Shown here piece after piece: positions 44,276-55,086 of a DNA stretch of 64,000 nucleotides. A program made the position numbers and the translations under genes. The notes under the pieces were generated by a model. It did not search any database, had not been told where the DNA came from, and saw only the letters and a list, made by a program, of their open reading frames with translations. The stretch lies in contig CM068370.1 in the NCBI GenBank assembly GCA_034769895.1, forward strand, positions 38,557,344 through 38,621,343, given 5' to 3'. The DNA comes from Magicicada septendecula (Eukaryota > Arthropoda > Insecta > Hemiptera > Cicadidae). The stretch's first letter is position 1. Each line of letters opens with the position of its first letter.

Positions 44276-45157
44276 GAGATCTTTATAATCAATATGAAGT
44301 GATGTGTCTCCATAAACTTGGTTTGCTCTCACTTCCTACAAATCATCATTTCTCACATAATCAATCCATTTAATATGAGAAACTTTATGTTACGTGCCAC
44401 ATTTAGTGTTATTTATTTAGAACACCACAGTTAGTGTTTCTGGTGCTTTTTAACGTAAACCATGTTATGTTTCATTCCCATAAGGGTTGCTTTCCGATCA
44501 TACATAGGCTGTAGATTTAGACGTTTATTACGTAACTAAAGAGAACGCTGAATATTTTATTTTCTTAAAACTATTTTTTCGCTTGCATTATTTCGGTCTT
44601 AATATGCCCCATTCACTCAGTCCAGTGTCTCTTACGTAAAGATCGTACATTCCAGCGGCGAAAAGTAATCTCTTTAGACATACAATTAGGTATTTTCACA
44701 GGAGATTTTCTTCCAAGACGGATATAAAGTTAACCACTGGCAACGGTAAAAAGTTAAAAGATGGAAGATCAAACTAACAGCAAGCGGTCAAGTCGGCTTA
44801 CGGCTTCTTCAAGAAGATATTGTTAGGAAGACTAGAAAATAAATGCAGTTCGCGTATGTATGCGGCGCGGTCAAGCGAAACAGCGACTAAAAAAACAGCA
44901 CCAGTAAAACAACGGCTCACCAAGAATGTACAGGCTTGATATCACACATACACACTGAAGGAAATATTAACGTTATTCTCTAGTAAAAATTGTTTAGATC
45001 TTACAAGAAGTATACTTTCTTACTCTCACGTGCTCACTTACGTTGTGTTTATCCTCCAAGGCTAATCTTTAATATTTCTTCGGTTTCACGTTTAGATCTA
45101 AAAACAAAAACATCCAACAGAGCTCTGCATGCTGTATCTTATTCCCTAACCTTGACA
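44276..45157. other. No gene seen
   Basis: AT-rich noncoding sequence; from about 45050 a C-rich patch starts that continues beyond the hAT insertion. Confidence 0.3.
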
Positions 45158-45165
45158 CCTTCCGA

Positions 45166-45911
45166 TAGGGGCGGATTTAACATTTTGCCGCTCGTAGGCA
45201 GTATAAATTTGCCCCCTCCCACAAATCTCTGTTGGGGGGGGGGCATCATTATATTCCCTCTTTGGTTTTACAGTCCGCACTAGTGTTCTGTTTAAAACCA
45301 AACTTTGCTACATAATCGCGTGTGCTCTCGTTCATTTGCCAATTAATAGGATCAGAATGTAAGACCTTCCCTACCTGATTTGATGACATTTCGTCATGGT
45401 TCTTGACGTGAACTGGCTCTTCGTTCTTCAAAAATGAAGGTTCTTCCACAACGGACCTCTTTGGCTGAACTGTGTGAACAGTATCTTCACCTTCACTGCT
45501 ATCACAGTTATTGTCGGTATCACTAGAATGCCTCGATTCTTTAAATATTAGCTTGCCTCGGTTTCTGGAACCAACCTACAATTCGGTATTACATTGACAG
45601 ATCTAAATTTCTCACTTTCATCTGGATTGCCAACATCTAAAATCTCTCGGATGATCAACGCCAAATATTTCAACGGTTGAAAACATAAACATTCGCCCGT
45701 ATTACTTTCGGGTGAAAAACGATAACTGCGTTATAGTTACAAATTAAGTGAAGATAATTTTTATATTCGTGTGTGCTTAATTCAACTGGCTTTTATACTT
45801 GTAAATTTGTTTGAATCTAAAAATATCATTTCTTAACTCAAATTTTGTCGCTCCCCAAAATTTGCCGCCCCAGGCAAGTGCCTAGTCAGCCTGTGCGTAA
45901 ATCCGCCCCTG
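45166..45911. mobile_element. hAT element with transposase N-terminal remnant
   Basis: Ends TAGGGGCGGATTTA and the inverse of CAGGGGCGGATTTA; the first base of the left end has probably changed from C to T. 8-bp TSD CCTTCCGA at 45158-45165 and 45912-45919. On the minus strand, 45249-45449 reads EEPVHVKNHDEMSSNQ and DPINWQMNESTRDYVAKFGF, resembling the 'DPxxW...RDYlxxxG' TTF-type zinc-finger N-terminus of ZMYM-like hAT transposases. The rest of the transposase is absent. Confidence 0.8.
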
Positions 45912-45919
45912 CCTTCCGA

Positions 45920-46640
45920 TATAAACTGAATTGGCAATATTCTAGAACGGCTTCGCAACGCACTTCCCTACAATCCATAGTCCCCTCCATCAACAGAACT
46001 ACCCGCAATACCCGCAGACCTTCCTTCCTAATAAACCGTCTCCTTACCATCGCCGATGGACCTCCGCCCAGAACTCCTCGCCGTCAGCGTCAGATAAATA
46101 GAAACATTTAGCGGCCTTTAAATCCCAAAGTACAAAAATATTAAACTTAACAACCTTCTTGATCTTACTATAATATAAATTTCCACTACCTACTAATCAG
46201 GTCGTTAACCCACTACTTTGTGTCCCCCGCCTACCTTGACGCCTCCCTGTCGCCACCCTCCAGCATTGACGACCTGCGTTACTCGTCCCTGTCTTGGCCA
46301 CCCTGAAAAATAAATAAACAAACACTCATTACTGGCGCCTCCATCTGCCTTTTCCTTCTCACACCTGGCTACCAACTACATAGACACACAATACTCCTGC
46401 ACGCACTACTCTTCCTTCTACGTGCCTCTACCTTCTCAACGGCCGGCCCGCACTGGCGTACGTTTCCAACATTCTCCTTCCCATATGGCTGAAGGGGCCT
46501 GCATGGCCCAGATCAGCCAGAATCTGGACCAGACCCGAACAACCCTAAAAAAAAAATTACGTTGGATCAGAGTAATATCGTTTTTTTTGTTAACAGCCCA
46601 AACCAAGCCAAACCCAAACCCCTCCAAACCAAACCAAGCC
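45920..46640 (+). other. C-rich sequence, possible old retroelement 3' end
   Basis: Together with 45050-45157 this is unusually rich in C on the plus strand (CCTCC, CACCACC-type words), ending in poly-A-containing sequence. The frame 45845-46111 begins inside the hAT and reads on into the flank (RTASQRTSLQSIVPSINRTT). Strand asymmetry plus A-rich ends suggest a LINE or SINE remnant, but I recognise no motif. Confidence 0.3.
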
Positions 46641-47310
46641 CAAAACCCAAATTAACCAAAACCAAAATCCCTCTTTATTAATTTTTCTCGAATTCCCTTA
46701 ACTTCTCCTCACCTCTACCAGCGGCATACTTGTCTCTTCTGCATAAAATATTACTAATTTTAAGACTGTGTTAGGTGTTCTTGTTTTTGTACTAATATTT
46801 AAACAATTTAATCTACATATATGTTATATGTTATAAATGTAATTATTTATTAAATATACTTTAAGTGTATGTGTGTTCAGTCATTATATAAATCATTAGA
46901 GATACCGCCATTAGAAACCAACTTAAAACCCAGTAGTACAAATAATTACAGCTTAACAAATTCGTATCACAACCTGTAATAAAAGATACTACAAGCTGAA
47001 TCATAAATTATGAAATTTAAAAGACTTTATATTACCCTACTACGATACGATGCTTGATCTTGTAGTTTTCAACCATTTTGTGTGCTTTTCTTTTATACCC
47101 TGTACCAAATTTCTTTTCGAATTCTCTCTGTTTTACGTCGGCTCTCTTATAACTCAGTGTCTTTCTTGTCAGCTTCCTTCTTAATACTCTGAATGTAAGT
47201 TTCCTTTGTTTACCCTTTATTTCTTATTTGTATTTTTGTTTCATATTCTTTATAGTAGTTTTTCTTTTTTTGTTATTCGGTATTCATTTTAATTCTATCT
47301 GTTCTTGCTT
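46641..47310. other. No gene seen
   Basis: AT-rich noncoding. Confidence 0.3.
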
Positions 47311-47785
47311 TTTTTCGTATCGACCATCTAAGGACCACATGCCAATTTCAATTCTTTACTCTTTGTTATTTTCTTTTTTCCAATATTCTTTCATCTTCTC
47401 ACTGTGTCTCTTCTTCCTGTCTTCAGTCCACTTTGAACCTGCGTTTTTCTCTCTCCTACCCTGGACTCCCTGCATTTTTAATACTTTTGCCCGAAAACCT
47501 TCTCTTTCAATTGCTTCTTCTGCGTGTATATTATTTTTTTCTAAATCCTTTTGGACTTCTTTAATCCAATTTGATATTGACTTCTTCTCCTACAGATATT
47601 TGAAGATCTGCTTTGTCAACCTGTTGTCCTCCATTCTATATAAATGTCCAAAAAAACAATAGTCTTCTTTTTCTCATTGTTTCTGTTATATTTTCTATAC
47701 TTTGATATATTTCATCATTACTTCTTATTTTCCAACCTTCTGAAGTTTTTCGTGGGCCTAATATTTTCCTAATAATTCCTTTATT
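47311..47785 (-). mobile_element. RTE-like LINE fragment, family 3
   Basis: Antisense copy of the family at 13020, running from the GGTCCTTAGATGG-type 3' end at the left to the ILGPRKTSEGWKI-type block at the right. The plus-strand frame over it (47228-47662) is only a shadow. Confidence 0.75.
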
Positions 47786-48706
47786 CTTCCTTTATTCTTT
47801 ATAATTTTTAACGGGCGATACTCGTCTGCATTATGGTTTGCACGCGCTAAATGGATAACAGCAGGATAACGCAACGCTCATCCAGGTTCTGGAACTTCCC
47901 GGGTCTTCAGACATTATTACTAAAATTCAGATCTTAAAATATATTTCTTTTGCGGCGTATAGTTTAAAAGAAGCACGTATATTAATTTCCAAATTCCAAA
48001 ACAACAATATATATAGTATATAACACAGTATTATACCGAAACATATGACGCACTACAGTCCAAGTGTGTCTGTCTGTGATTAATCGCGACCGTCGCGTCC
48101 TTGTATTTGCATAGATTATTTTCTTCACGACTTCTAGACGGGCGACCAAACAAAGACAACACTGAGATCCACCACCTGCCTAAAAGTCATCTGACACCGT
48201 TTGAAACAAATACGTCATTCAGAACGCGCTTGTTGACATACATATCTATAGGCTGCGTATAATGTTTCTTTTCAATTTCTGATTCTTAAACGTCTGTTAT
48301 TTATAAATCACACCTTACTGGGTCAATGCGAAATTTAAATGTGACAGACGATCTGAAATATACATTTATAAAACTTGTCTTAGCAATAACGTCGAGTCAC
48401 TGAACATTTCGACAAATTCACAGGTTTGTTATCAGTGTTAAAAATCGGTTAACGATGGTATTCATGCCTGGTAACAGTTGTGTGTTTGTAAAGAACTTGA
48501 CAGTGCGCGCACAAAGAGATTTGTTAGCCTTCACAATACCGAAGGAAGATTGGGCTTTTAAAGCTGACAAAGAGAATACAAAAACAATAGTTTATGTAAT
48601 CATGAATGCATAAATTGTTTAAACTTTGTGTCACTTTTTTTTTACCTTTTGACTTACAGTGTTCCATTTAGGCTGAATAATATTAGTAGTAATTAATAAA
48701 TCTACT
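47786..48706. other. No gene seen
   Basis: Noncoding sequence of balanced to AT-rich composition; no element ends recognised. Confidence 0.3.
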
Positions 48707-48972
48707 GACATTTGACTTTTACAAAGTATATGCTAGGATACTTAATGTTCGATTGCAACGCATAGCAGAGGAAACATTAGCTGAAATTCCAAATGGTTTT
48801 CAGAAAGGAAGATGCCGCTCAGATAATATTTACATAGTAAAAATAATATCTGAGAAGCGGGGAGAATTCAACCTTGGGAGGTATATTCCGTTCGTGGATT
48901 TTAAAAAGTCTTTTGACAAGGAAGACAGGAAGATGTTATGGGAAATTTTACAAAGAAATGGTTACCCTAAGC

Positions 48973-49231
48973 CTCCAGGTGGTCTAGTGGCTAACGCGGG
49001 CGATTGATGCGCTCGTGGTCCCGGGTTCAATTCCCGGCGGAGGTTCCGTACGGCGTGCACTCAGCATCGTGAGGCAAACTGAGTAGGCGCTGAGATAACA
49101 GCGCCGCCTCCTGGCTGTGAATACCGCAACTAGCGGCTGGTGGCGCGTAGTACTAGCCATACACCGTCACACTAACACAAAAGCCGTGCGGTACGCCTTG
49201 GTCCTTAACGGACTGTTGAGCGGAGGTTTTT
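48973..49231 (+). mobile_element. tRNA-derived SINE
   Basis: Inserted in the RT palm of the LINE with a 16-bp TSD, AATGGTTACCCTAAGC (48957-48972 and 49232-49247). The first ~73 bp fold like a tRNA: A box TGGTCTAGTGG (48980-48990), B box GGTTCAATTCC (49024-49034), T-stem CCGGG/CCCGG, and CCTCC/GGAGG acceptor pairing if the shared C at 48972 is counted. An anticodon stem GGGCG/CGCTC with loop ATTGATG is possible. About 185 bp of unrelated body follow, ending GCGGAGGTTTTT. RNA polymerase III would use the two boxes. The short T-run tail has no A-run. Confidence 0.9.
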
Positions 49232-49617
49232 AATGGTTACCCTAAGCAACAGTAAAGAGTCTCTGTTTGGGCACACAGACACTTCTGCAAAGAGAAAGAG
49301 AGCAGAAGGCTCTAAGTATAAACCTAGGTGTAAGACAGGGCTGTAGTCTCTCTCCAACGCTGTTTAATATATATTTGGACGATGTCATTCGTAGGTGGCA
49401 GAGCATTTAACAGGTATTTCTCTAGGACAAAGCGAATTTGCTGCTGCTCTATCCTGCTGTTTGCTGACGACCTGCTGCTTACAGATACCACTGAAAATGG
49501 TTTGCAAAGACCGCTACATAATTTACAATGGTGTTTGATTCAATATTAATTAAGAATGTCTACAAGCAAAACGAAGGTGATATCATTCCTGGAAAGCAAT
49601 CCTGTAAGAGCCAAAAT

Positions 49618-50447
49618 CAGTGGCGAAGCTAGTAGTTAATGAATGGGTAGGCAAAAATCTTATCTTAAATTTTTTTTAAGGAATCACTAAAAGGACGGTG
49701 GTTCAAATCGGACGCTGAGGTAGAGTTTGCTGTAACCGAATGGTTCCACAAACAGCCGTAAGAATTTTACTAGCAGGGAATCTACAGGTTAGCGCAACAG
49801 TGGAACTCATGTCTTAATGTTAATGGAGACTTCTTTTAAAATCGTTGAATAAAAAATGCTTTACAGCTCTATACGTGTTTCTATTGAACAATCCTTGTAT
49901 TAGTCATACACAATAATACAACTGATTGAACTTCAAAATTTTAAACTTGATTAGTTTCTATATATATGTTTAATGTTACAAATAATTCAAATAACAATCT
50001 TGATCATCTGTTAGGTCAGCGGAATAACAGGGACACTTTTAATAACCGCATAAAATAAACACACTTATAAACAACACAGGGGCTTTAACTTAACTGTTTG
50101 GACCACAGAAGTGAGGCATGCCTCAACGCTCTATGTGTACAGCGCGGGACAATCCCCCCTCCCTTCACTTCCCTATCACACCCCTACATTGCTTACATAC
50201 GATGTATACAAAAAACGCTGAGGCAAGTTCAGGTTGCCTCATTCGCTTTAAACGAGCTATGCCGAATCTCACCTGTCACCATCTAGCGGTCGCTCAGTAA
50301 AGCACGTTTCGGTTTAATAAATTTGACAGTCGCGGTAACAATGTATAATCTTTACGTTATGTAGTTCATACGTATTTATAATTTATATTCTACAGAATTT
50401 TTTAGGGTAGGCATTGCCTCAATTGCCTCCATGTAACTTCGCCACTG
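49618..50447. mobile_element. Non-autonomous hAT nested in the LINE
   Basis: TIRs CAGTGGCGAAG / CTTCGCCACTG (11 bp, perfect; 49618-49628 and 50437-50447). 8-bp TSD GCCAAAAT at 49610-49617 and 50448-50455. The interior contains inverted words such as GAGGCATGCCTC and no transposase frame. It splits the LINE frame, so it is younger than the LINE. Confidence 0.9.
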
Positions 50448-50996
50448 GCCAAAATAATGATTAACAACCAACTAATTCAACAAGTCTCTCACTTTAGCTA
50501 CCTACGCTATGATTTATCATATGAGAACAATAGAGACATAGACAATAAACTACATGTATTTAAAATGACGAGCGGCACCATAAGGAGAACACTAAAAAAC
50601 AAGAACGCGGAAAGATACTCAGCTTAAGTTTTGCAAGGTAATGGCTGTCCCTATGCTTCTTTATGGAGGTGAGTCATGAATAATGAGAAAGAGAGACAAA
50701 AGCCGCATACAAGCAGCGGAGATGAAATTTCTAAGATCGGTCGAAGGTTGTTCTAAACGAGATCGTTTCAGAAATGAACAGATTAGAGAAGAACTGGAAA
50801 TATACATCTTAAATGAGAAAATAGAGTTGTATAGAAGAAATTGGAAAGACCATCTCGAGCGTACAGATGACCGAAGGCTACCAAAAGCGGCAAATAGATA
50901 CAATCCAGCTGGAAGAAGAAGCGTAGGGAGACCAAAAAAACGATGGGAATAAATCCTATGAAGCCGGAACAGGTCCAAGGCCTAATCCTTGTTGGG

Positions 50997-51109
50997 GAAG
51001 AAGAAGAAGAAGAAGAAGAAGAAGAAGAAGAAGAAGAAGAAGAAGAAGAAGAAGAAGAAGAAGAAGAAGAAGAAGAAGAAGAAGAAGAAGAAGAAGAAGA
51101 AGAAGAAGA
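50997..51109 (+). repeat. (GAA)n tail of the LINE
   Basis: About 37 uninterrupted GAA units, directly after the LINE 3' end and directly before its TSD. It generates poly-Phe, poly-Ser or poly-Glu frames that are not genes. Confidence 0.95.
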
Positions 51110-51121
51110 CATTTGACTTTT

Positions 51122-51959
51122 GTCGTTCAGGCAAATTATCAGCGGCCTTAATGTTGACCTTTAAATAACTGTCGTAAATACTTTTGGTTATAAAAATTAG
51201 AGGAATTTTTACTTTAAATATTGTCTGTAACATGCAAGTACACTAAAGTTAATGGAACAATATAGATTATAGGTAATGGCAGACATTTCGTACAAGACAA
51301 AATATATATGGAATAACTTAAATAATGATTTAACTTAACCAAAACCACAAATGTTGTAGGACTGACCACGAAAAGGTTAGAGACTTTGTGTTCAATTCAC
51401 GCTTGGGATAAGGGAACAGTTTTCGGTCAGTTGCTCAACTTATGCTCGGCGAGGTGACTGAGCAGGTGATTTTGTTCGGTTCATACCAGGAGATAAAGCC
51501 ATACATGAAGCATATGTACTAGTATAAATTATACCATTTTGTGTGTGCGTGTTTCAAGTGTCTTGTATGTTAACGACATGAAAAGGCGATAGAGTTTAAA
51601 CTACAAGAAAGGTGTAATGTTCAACGCCTCTAACAAAGTTGTATGCAACACGAATTTACAACTTAATTGTCTCATTAGATATGTTTCCTTTCCTTTGAAC
51701 AACCTATCTTGGCTAGCTTATGTCTAAACGACTGGCGTTAAGGAGACAAAAGAAAATATTACAATATAAAATAAACATTTTTCTAAGAGTACCTACATGT
51801 GTGTGTGCAATATCTAAATCGTTTCACTTATTCTGTACCTCAGCTTTATTTACACACATTAAATGAACTTTCTTGACTGAAGAAAATAGATTACCTTTAA
51901 CAGCAAGAATGTATAAAGCAAAAGGTAGAAGTAATACAGGTAGACAGGGAAAAAGATGG
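51122..51959. other. No gene seen
   Basis: Noncoding. 51361-51500 has a tRNA-like B-box look (TGTTCAATTCACG) but lacks a credible A box or TSD. Confidence 0.3.
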
Positions 51960-51967
51960 GTAATAGG

Positions 51968-53226
51968 CAGTGGCGGCGCTAACGAAACGGGGGCCCCCCG
52001 CGAAACTAATTAGGGGGCCCTATAAAAATGGTTAAATTTTGTATACGTAATAGGGGAAAACACTCAAATGAGTTTCTATTTACGTGTGTTTCACAACAAT
52101 GGTTTGTGAATACTTTCTCGTCTATCACAAAGCGTTTGCAATTTGCAAAGGATGTTTTACACGTGTACAAACTCTTAAAATTCATTGTTGCTAAATAGAA
52201 AAATTTCTATACAAACTATAAAAAAACCAAAACAAAAAAAATGATTTATTTTTACGTCAAAGATCTAAATTCAGACTATGAAACAGTACCGCACACAGAG
52301 TGTTAAAAATTTATTATTTAAAAACGAATATCAAAGTAACATTCTAGCTTTTTTCAAACATTTAAATTAGTTTGTAACTGAATTTGTAAAATTCTTGAAT
52401 ATACTCTATGCAAGTTCTCCTTAAGTCTAATCCAATTCAATAACACTCGAACTCAAGTAATGTACAATATTTACAGATGAGGATCAACCAAAGTTCACTG
52501 TTTTCCTAAGCCTAGTCTTCTTTTTTTAATAGCTAAGAACTTTTCAACCACTTCGTTGATATTAGTTTTCTGTATCTCACATGCTCAATGCTTAACAGTG
52601 CCAAGTCACTCAACCGAGTTTGAGCCATGGTACTTCTTAAGTATGACTTAATTTAATTAATTTAAGTTTTGAAAAGCTTCTTTCCGCTGTAGCTGTTGTG
52701 ACAGGTGTGGTTAAATAAAGCTGCAAAGCTGTAGTTAAGTCTGGGAGGCAACTCATAAGGCAGCTGTTTTCTTCAACCAGTAAATTCATCATTTCTCGAA
52801 TTCTTTTCTTGTGTACAATTTCTTTGGCCATCAGAGCTTTGAAGGATATATTACTTGGTCAGGCAGTGATGTGGAAAGGTCACCAGGATACACATTTACC
52901 AGAGCCTTATTTTTCTCCACTATTGTCTCTTGTGAGAAGTTTACTAAATTCTGAGGCATCAGGAATGAAAACCTATCATCAATGCAACGCAATCCTTCGA
53001 ATCTCATTTGTAGCTGAGCTATTACAATATCTAGTGTTGCATTGAAAACTTTTACTTCAAATGATTTCACTGGGTCGTCAATTCTATGGTCAACTGATAA
53101 TTCAACAAAGAAGCGTTTTACAACTCGTTTACGCTTATTTTTCATGTTACAAGTTATGTCCCATGACTGGGCCAACTGGGGTCCCCCCGCGCCGCGGGGT
53201 CTGCGGGGGCCTTATCGCCGCCACTG
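51968..53226 (-). mobile_element. hAT element with degenerate transposase C-terminus
   Basis: TIRs CAGTGGCGGCG / CGCCGCCACTG; 8-bp TSD GTAATAGG at 51960-51967 and 53227-53234. G-rich subterminal blocks (GGGGGCCCC) at both ends. The minus strand has 52831-53175 (KRFFVELSVDHRIDDPVKSF, QLQMRFEGL) and 52637-52831 (LPDLTTALQLYLTTPVTTAT, AERSFSKLKLIK). The last block is the hAT dimerisation motif (xxPVTxAxAERSFSxLKxIK). The two frames are offset by a shift near 52846; the N-terminus is missing. ZMYM/DUF4371-like hAT lineage by wording. Confidence 0.9.
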
Positions 53227-53234
53227 GTAATAGG

Positions 53235-53439
53235 TAAGAGAATAGCCTAATAGGTTGAAAAAATTGTCAGAGGTTAAGAGTAAATTGTGAAACTTAACAA
53301 GTATTCGTGTACAGTATTCTTAAACACCTCTGTACAAAAAGATAGGATCCGTAATGGGCAAAAATGCGGGAAAACGTGAAGAGGGGTTGATCATGATGAC
53401 GAAATGAACTTTCTTTAAAACCTCTAAGCGACGGGTGAT
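53235..53439. other. No gene seen
   Basis: Short noncoding link between the hAT and the inverted Penelope-like pair. Confidence 0.3.
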
Positions 53440-53484
53440 TTCTTACGGGTAAATCTTCTGTTCGGTCTTCTGCCAACTCTTGTT

Positions 53485-53521
53485 TGGCGTTTCGATCCGT
53501 GGAAGCTGGGATCTTCGTCAG
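53485..53521 (-). ncRNA. Hammerhead-like motif, left arm
   Basis: Minus strand: CTGACGA (53515-53521), A, stem II GATCC/GGATC (perfect), GAAA (53490-53493), CGCC in place of CGTC. Confidence 0.45.
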
Positions 53522-53644
53522 AAGCTGTGAATGGCGGTTGAAAGATCCTGTTAGAAGACCTAACAACTTGATCTTTCGACAGGGTTAGGTTAGATTTTTT
53601 TGTCAGGCCTTTCAACAGGATTTTTCAACCGCCAGTCACAGCTT

Positions 53645-53680
53645 CTGAGGTCGATCCCAGATTCTACGGGTCGGTACGTC
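53645..53680 (+). ncRNA. Hammerhead-like motif, right arm (decayed)
   Basis: CTGAGGT, C, GATCCC...GGGTC, GGTA in place of GAAA, CGTC. Recognisable only by comparison with its partner arm and with 26245. Confidence 0.35.
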
Positions 53681-53964
53681 AACCAAGAAAAATATTACGA
53701 TGGAAGCAGTCCGAATACAGTATTCACCCTTAAGAAAACAACTTTCGTCTTGCATACCTCTCTGCTTGAATATATGACACTCAACACTTACTGGAATGAT
53801 TTCCATTTTTTAAGTTTTCGCTTCACACCTGCATTTCTGGTGGGATGCACTTGTAGCATAAACAACATTATAGAGCAAAACAATAGTTCAAAAAAAAATA
53901 CACACACACACACACACAAAATCAACATTGGACAGAGACTTGAATTTTCCGGGCCCTGTTTGCA

Positions 53965-54290
53965 TACGTTTCGACTGCGGCTGCGGCAATCATCATCAGT
54001 GTAGGCGCCGGCGAGGTCTCTCTGTTCTGAAACGGTTGACTGACCGTTAGGTGACGGAGGTTTGTCCGTATATGTTGGTGCCCGCCTCTCATTGGTAGAG
54101 GACACAGGTCAATCAGGCCGCTGCCCCCCCTCGTCTGAGCACATTCCTGATGACTCGAGCTCATCGCCGTCGTACGCGTTTTATGAACGCTGGGAACCAG
54201 GCCCTGCTGTCCATCTGTACACATTCTTTTCTCCTTATTAAATTTTTGGTATGATTGAATGCGAATAAATAGTCCACAGCCTTAATTCAC
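53965..54290 (-). mobile_element. Probable Penelope-like element 3' region
   Basis: On the minus strand, 54170-54290 shows short blocks (IQSYQKFNKE in one frame, MDSRAWFPAFIKRVRR in another) that resemble the FNxEDG...W.P end of Penelope-type ORFs. About 170 bp further is a hammerhead-like motif. The overlapping longer frames (53788-54105, 53922-54224) are probably shadows. This is the only place where a ribozyme-like motif lies next to possible Penelope coding sequence. The protein match is short and tentative. Confidence 0.45.
53966..53999 (-). ncRNA. Hammerhead-like motif near Penelope-like ORF end
   Basis: Minus strand: CTGATGA (53993-53999), T, stem II GATTGC/GCAGTC (six pairs, one of them G-T), GAAA (53969-53972), CGTATGC. 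Stem III is not a clean palindrome here. Confidence 0.5.
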
Positions 54291-55075
54291 GCTTTTTATT
54301 AATACGAGTCTGACCGTAAAAACCTCAAACCTTATCCTGTCAGTATGATTTTAGAAAATAATTCTATCAAGTAAAGATGAAGATTTTCATATTTTTTGTT
54401 TATAACTTGTTGTGTGAATGATATTAACCATCGTTGTCAGTGTAATATTAAGGCTGGAAGGCATACAGTCATAAAATTTTAAATTCGATATCGAAGCCAT
54501 TAAAACACATTAAGATAAAGCAAACTCTATGTCCTTGCTTGAAATAAATTATTTTTCCAATTTTTTTAATAGAAAAAGTGTGTGGTATTTAAGAATTTAA
54601 ATAAAATTAACTTTATGTAATATAAAACACACATAACGCATAATTAATCAATTACATGACATAACTTATGCAAATATGCTTATATTTTAATGTGCTTATA
54701 ATTTTTATTTCGTGTGATGAAAAATGTCTTATTTGCGTATGTGTGTGTTATGTGAATATTGAATTAATTGATTGTACTTTTTGCAGGTACGTTCGAGTAT
54801 CCACTATAAAGAACGGACTGTGACTGCCGTAGCTATACGAAACGTTAAGACATCTAGTACACATTCCCGTAAGGTTTACACACACAGTAGGCCTACATAG
54901 CCCACAGACGCAGTACACATAACATGAGCATCTAAGGTGGGTTAGTTATACAGAAATTGTGCAAAGTACAAATAAGCATACTGTCATATCTGCTGTATGC
55001 CGTTATATGAAATTTCCTTAGAAAAACTTAGGCTATAATTTGAAAAAATTTAACATCATTAAGTTTAATAAGTAT
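54291..55075. other. No gene seen
   Basis: AT-rich noncoding sequence with TATG/CATA-rich words. Confidence 0.3.
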
Positions 55076-55086
55076 AATATATTGAT

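Larger units (their letters stand above)
48721..51107 (+). mobile_element. RTE-like LINE, family 9, with two nested insertions
   Basis: TSD GACATTTGACTTTT at 48707-48720 and 51108-51121. Removing the SINE and the hAT leaves about 1.27 kb. Frames show RIAEETLAEIPNGFQKGRCR, DNIYIVKIISEKRGEFN, IPFVDFKKSFDKEDRKML (motif A), LLFADDLLLTDTTENGLQ (catalytic FADD intact), SHFSYLRYDLSYENNRDIDN, GTIRRTLKNK, then IQAAEMKFLRSVEG, DHLERTDDRRLPKAANRY and RSVGRPKKRWE. It ends GCCGGAACAGG...CCTAATCC and a long (GAA)n tail. 5'-truncated; a few frameshifts. The only copy here keeping both palm boxes and the C-terminus. Confidence 0.9.
53440..53725. mobile_element. Inverted pair of hammerhead-bearing ends, minisatellite-related
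   Basis: Arms about 53440-53572 and 53582-53725 are inverted, diverged copies (CTGTGA-TGGCGGTTGAAAGAT against the inverse of CTGTGACTGGCGGTTGAAAAA). The outer part of the right arm reads AAGAAAAATATTACGATGGA then AGCAGTCCGAATA, a single inverted unit of the 28-bp minisatellite at 24997. Each arm has a hammerhead-like motif. Confidence 0.6.

Noticed and set aside
48973-49045. A functional tRNA gene
   Set aside because: The tRNA-like part has mismatched acceptor pairing, a non-standard variable region, about 185 bp of attached body, and the whole unit is bounded by a TSD. It is the head of a SINE.
50783-51233. Poly-Ser and poly-Phe ORFs on the minus strand
   Set aside because: Artefact of the (GAA)n tail of the LINE at 48721-51107.
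51361-51500. Second tRNA-derived SINE
   Set aside because: A B-box-like word is present, but no convincing A box, tail or TSD.
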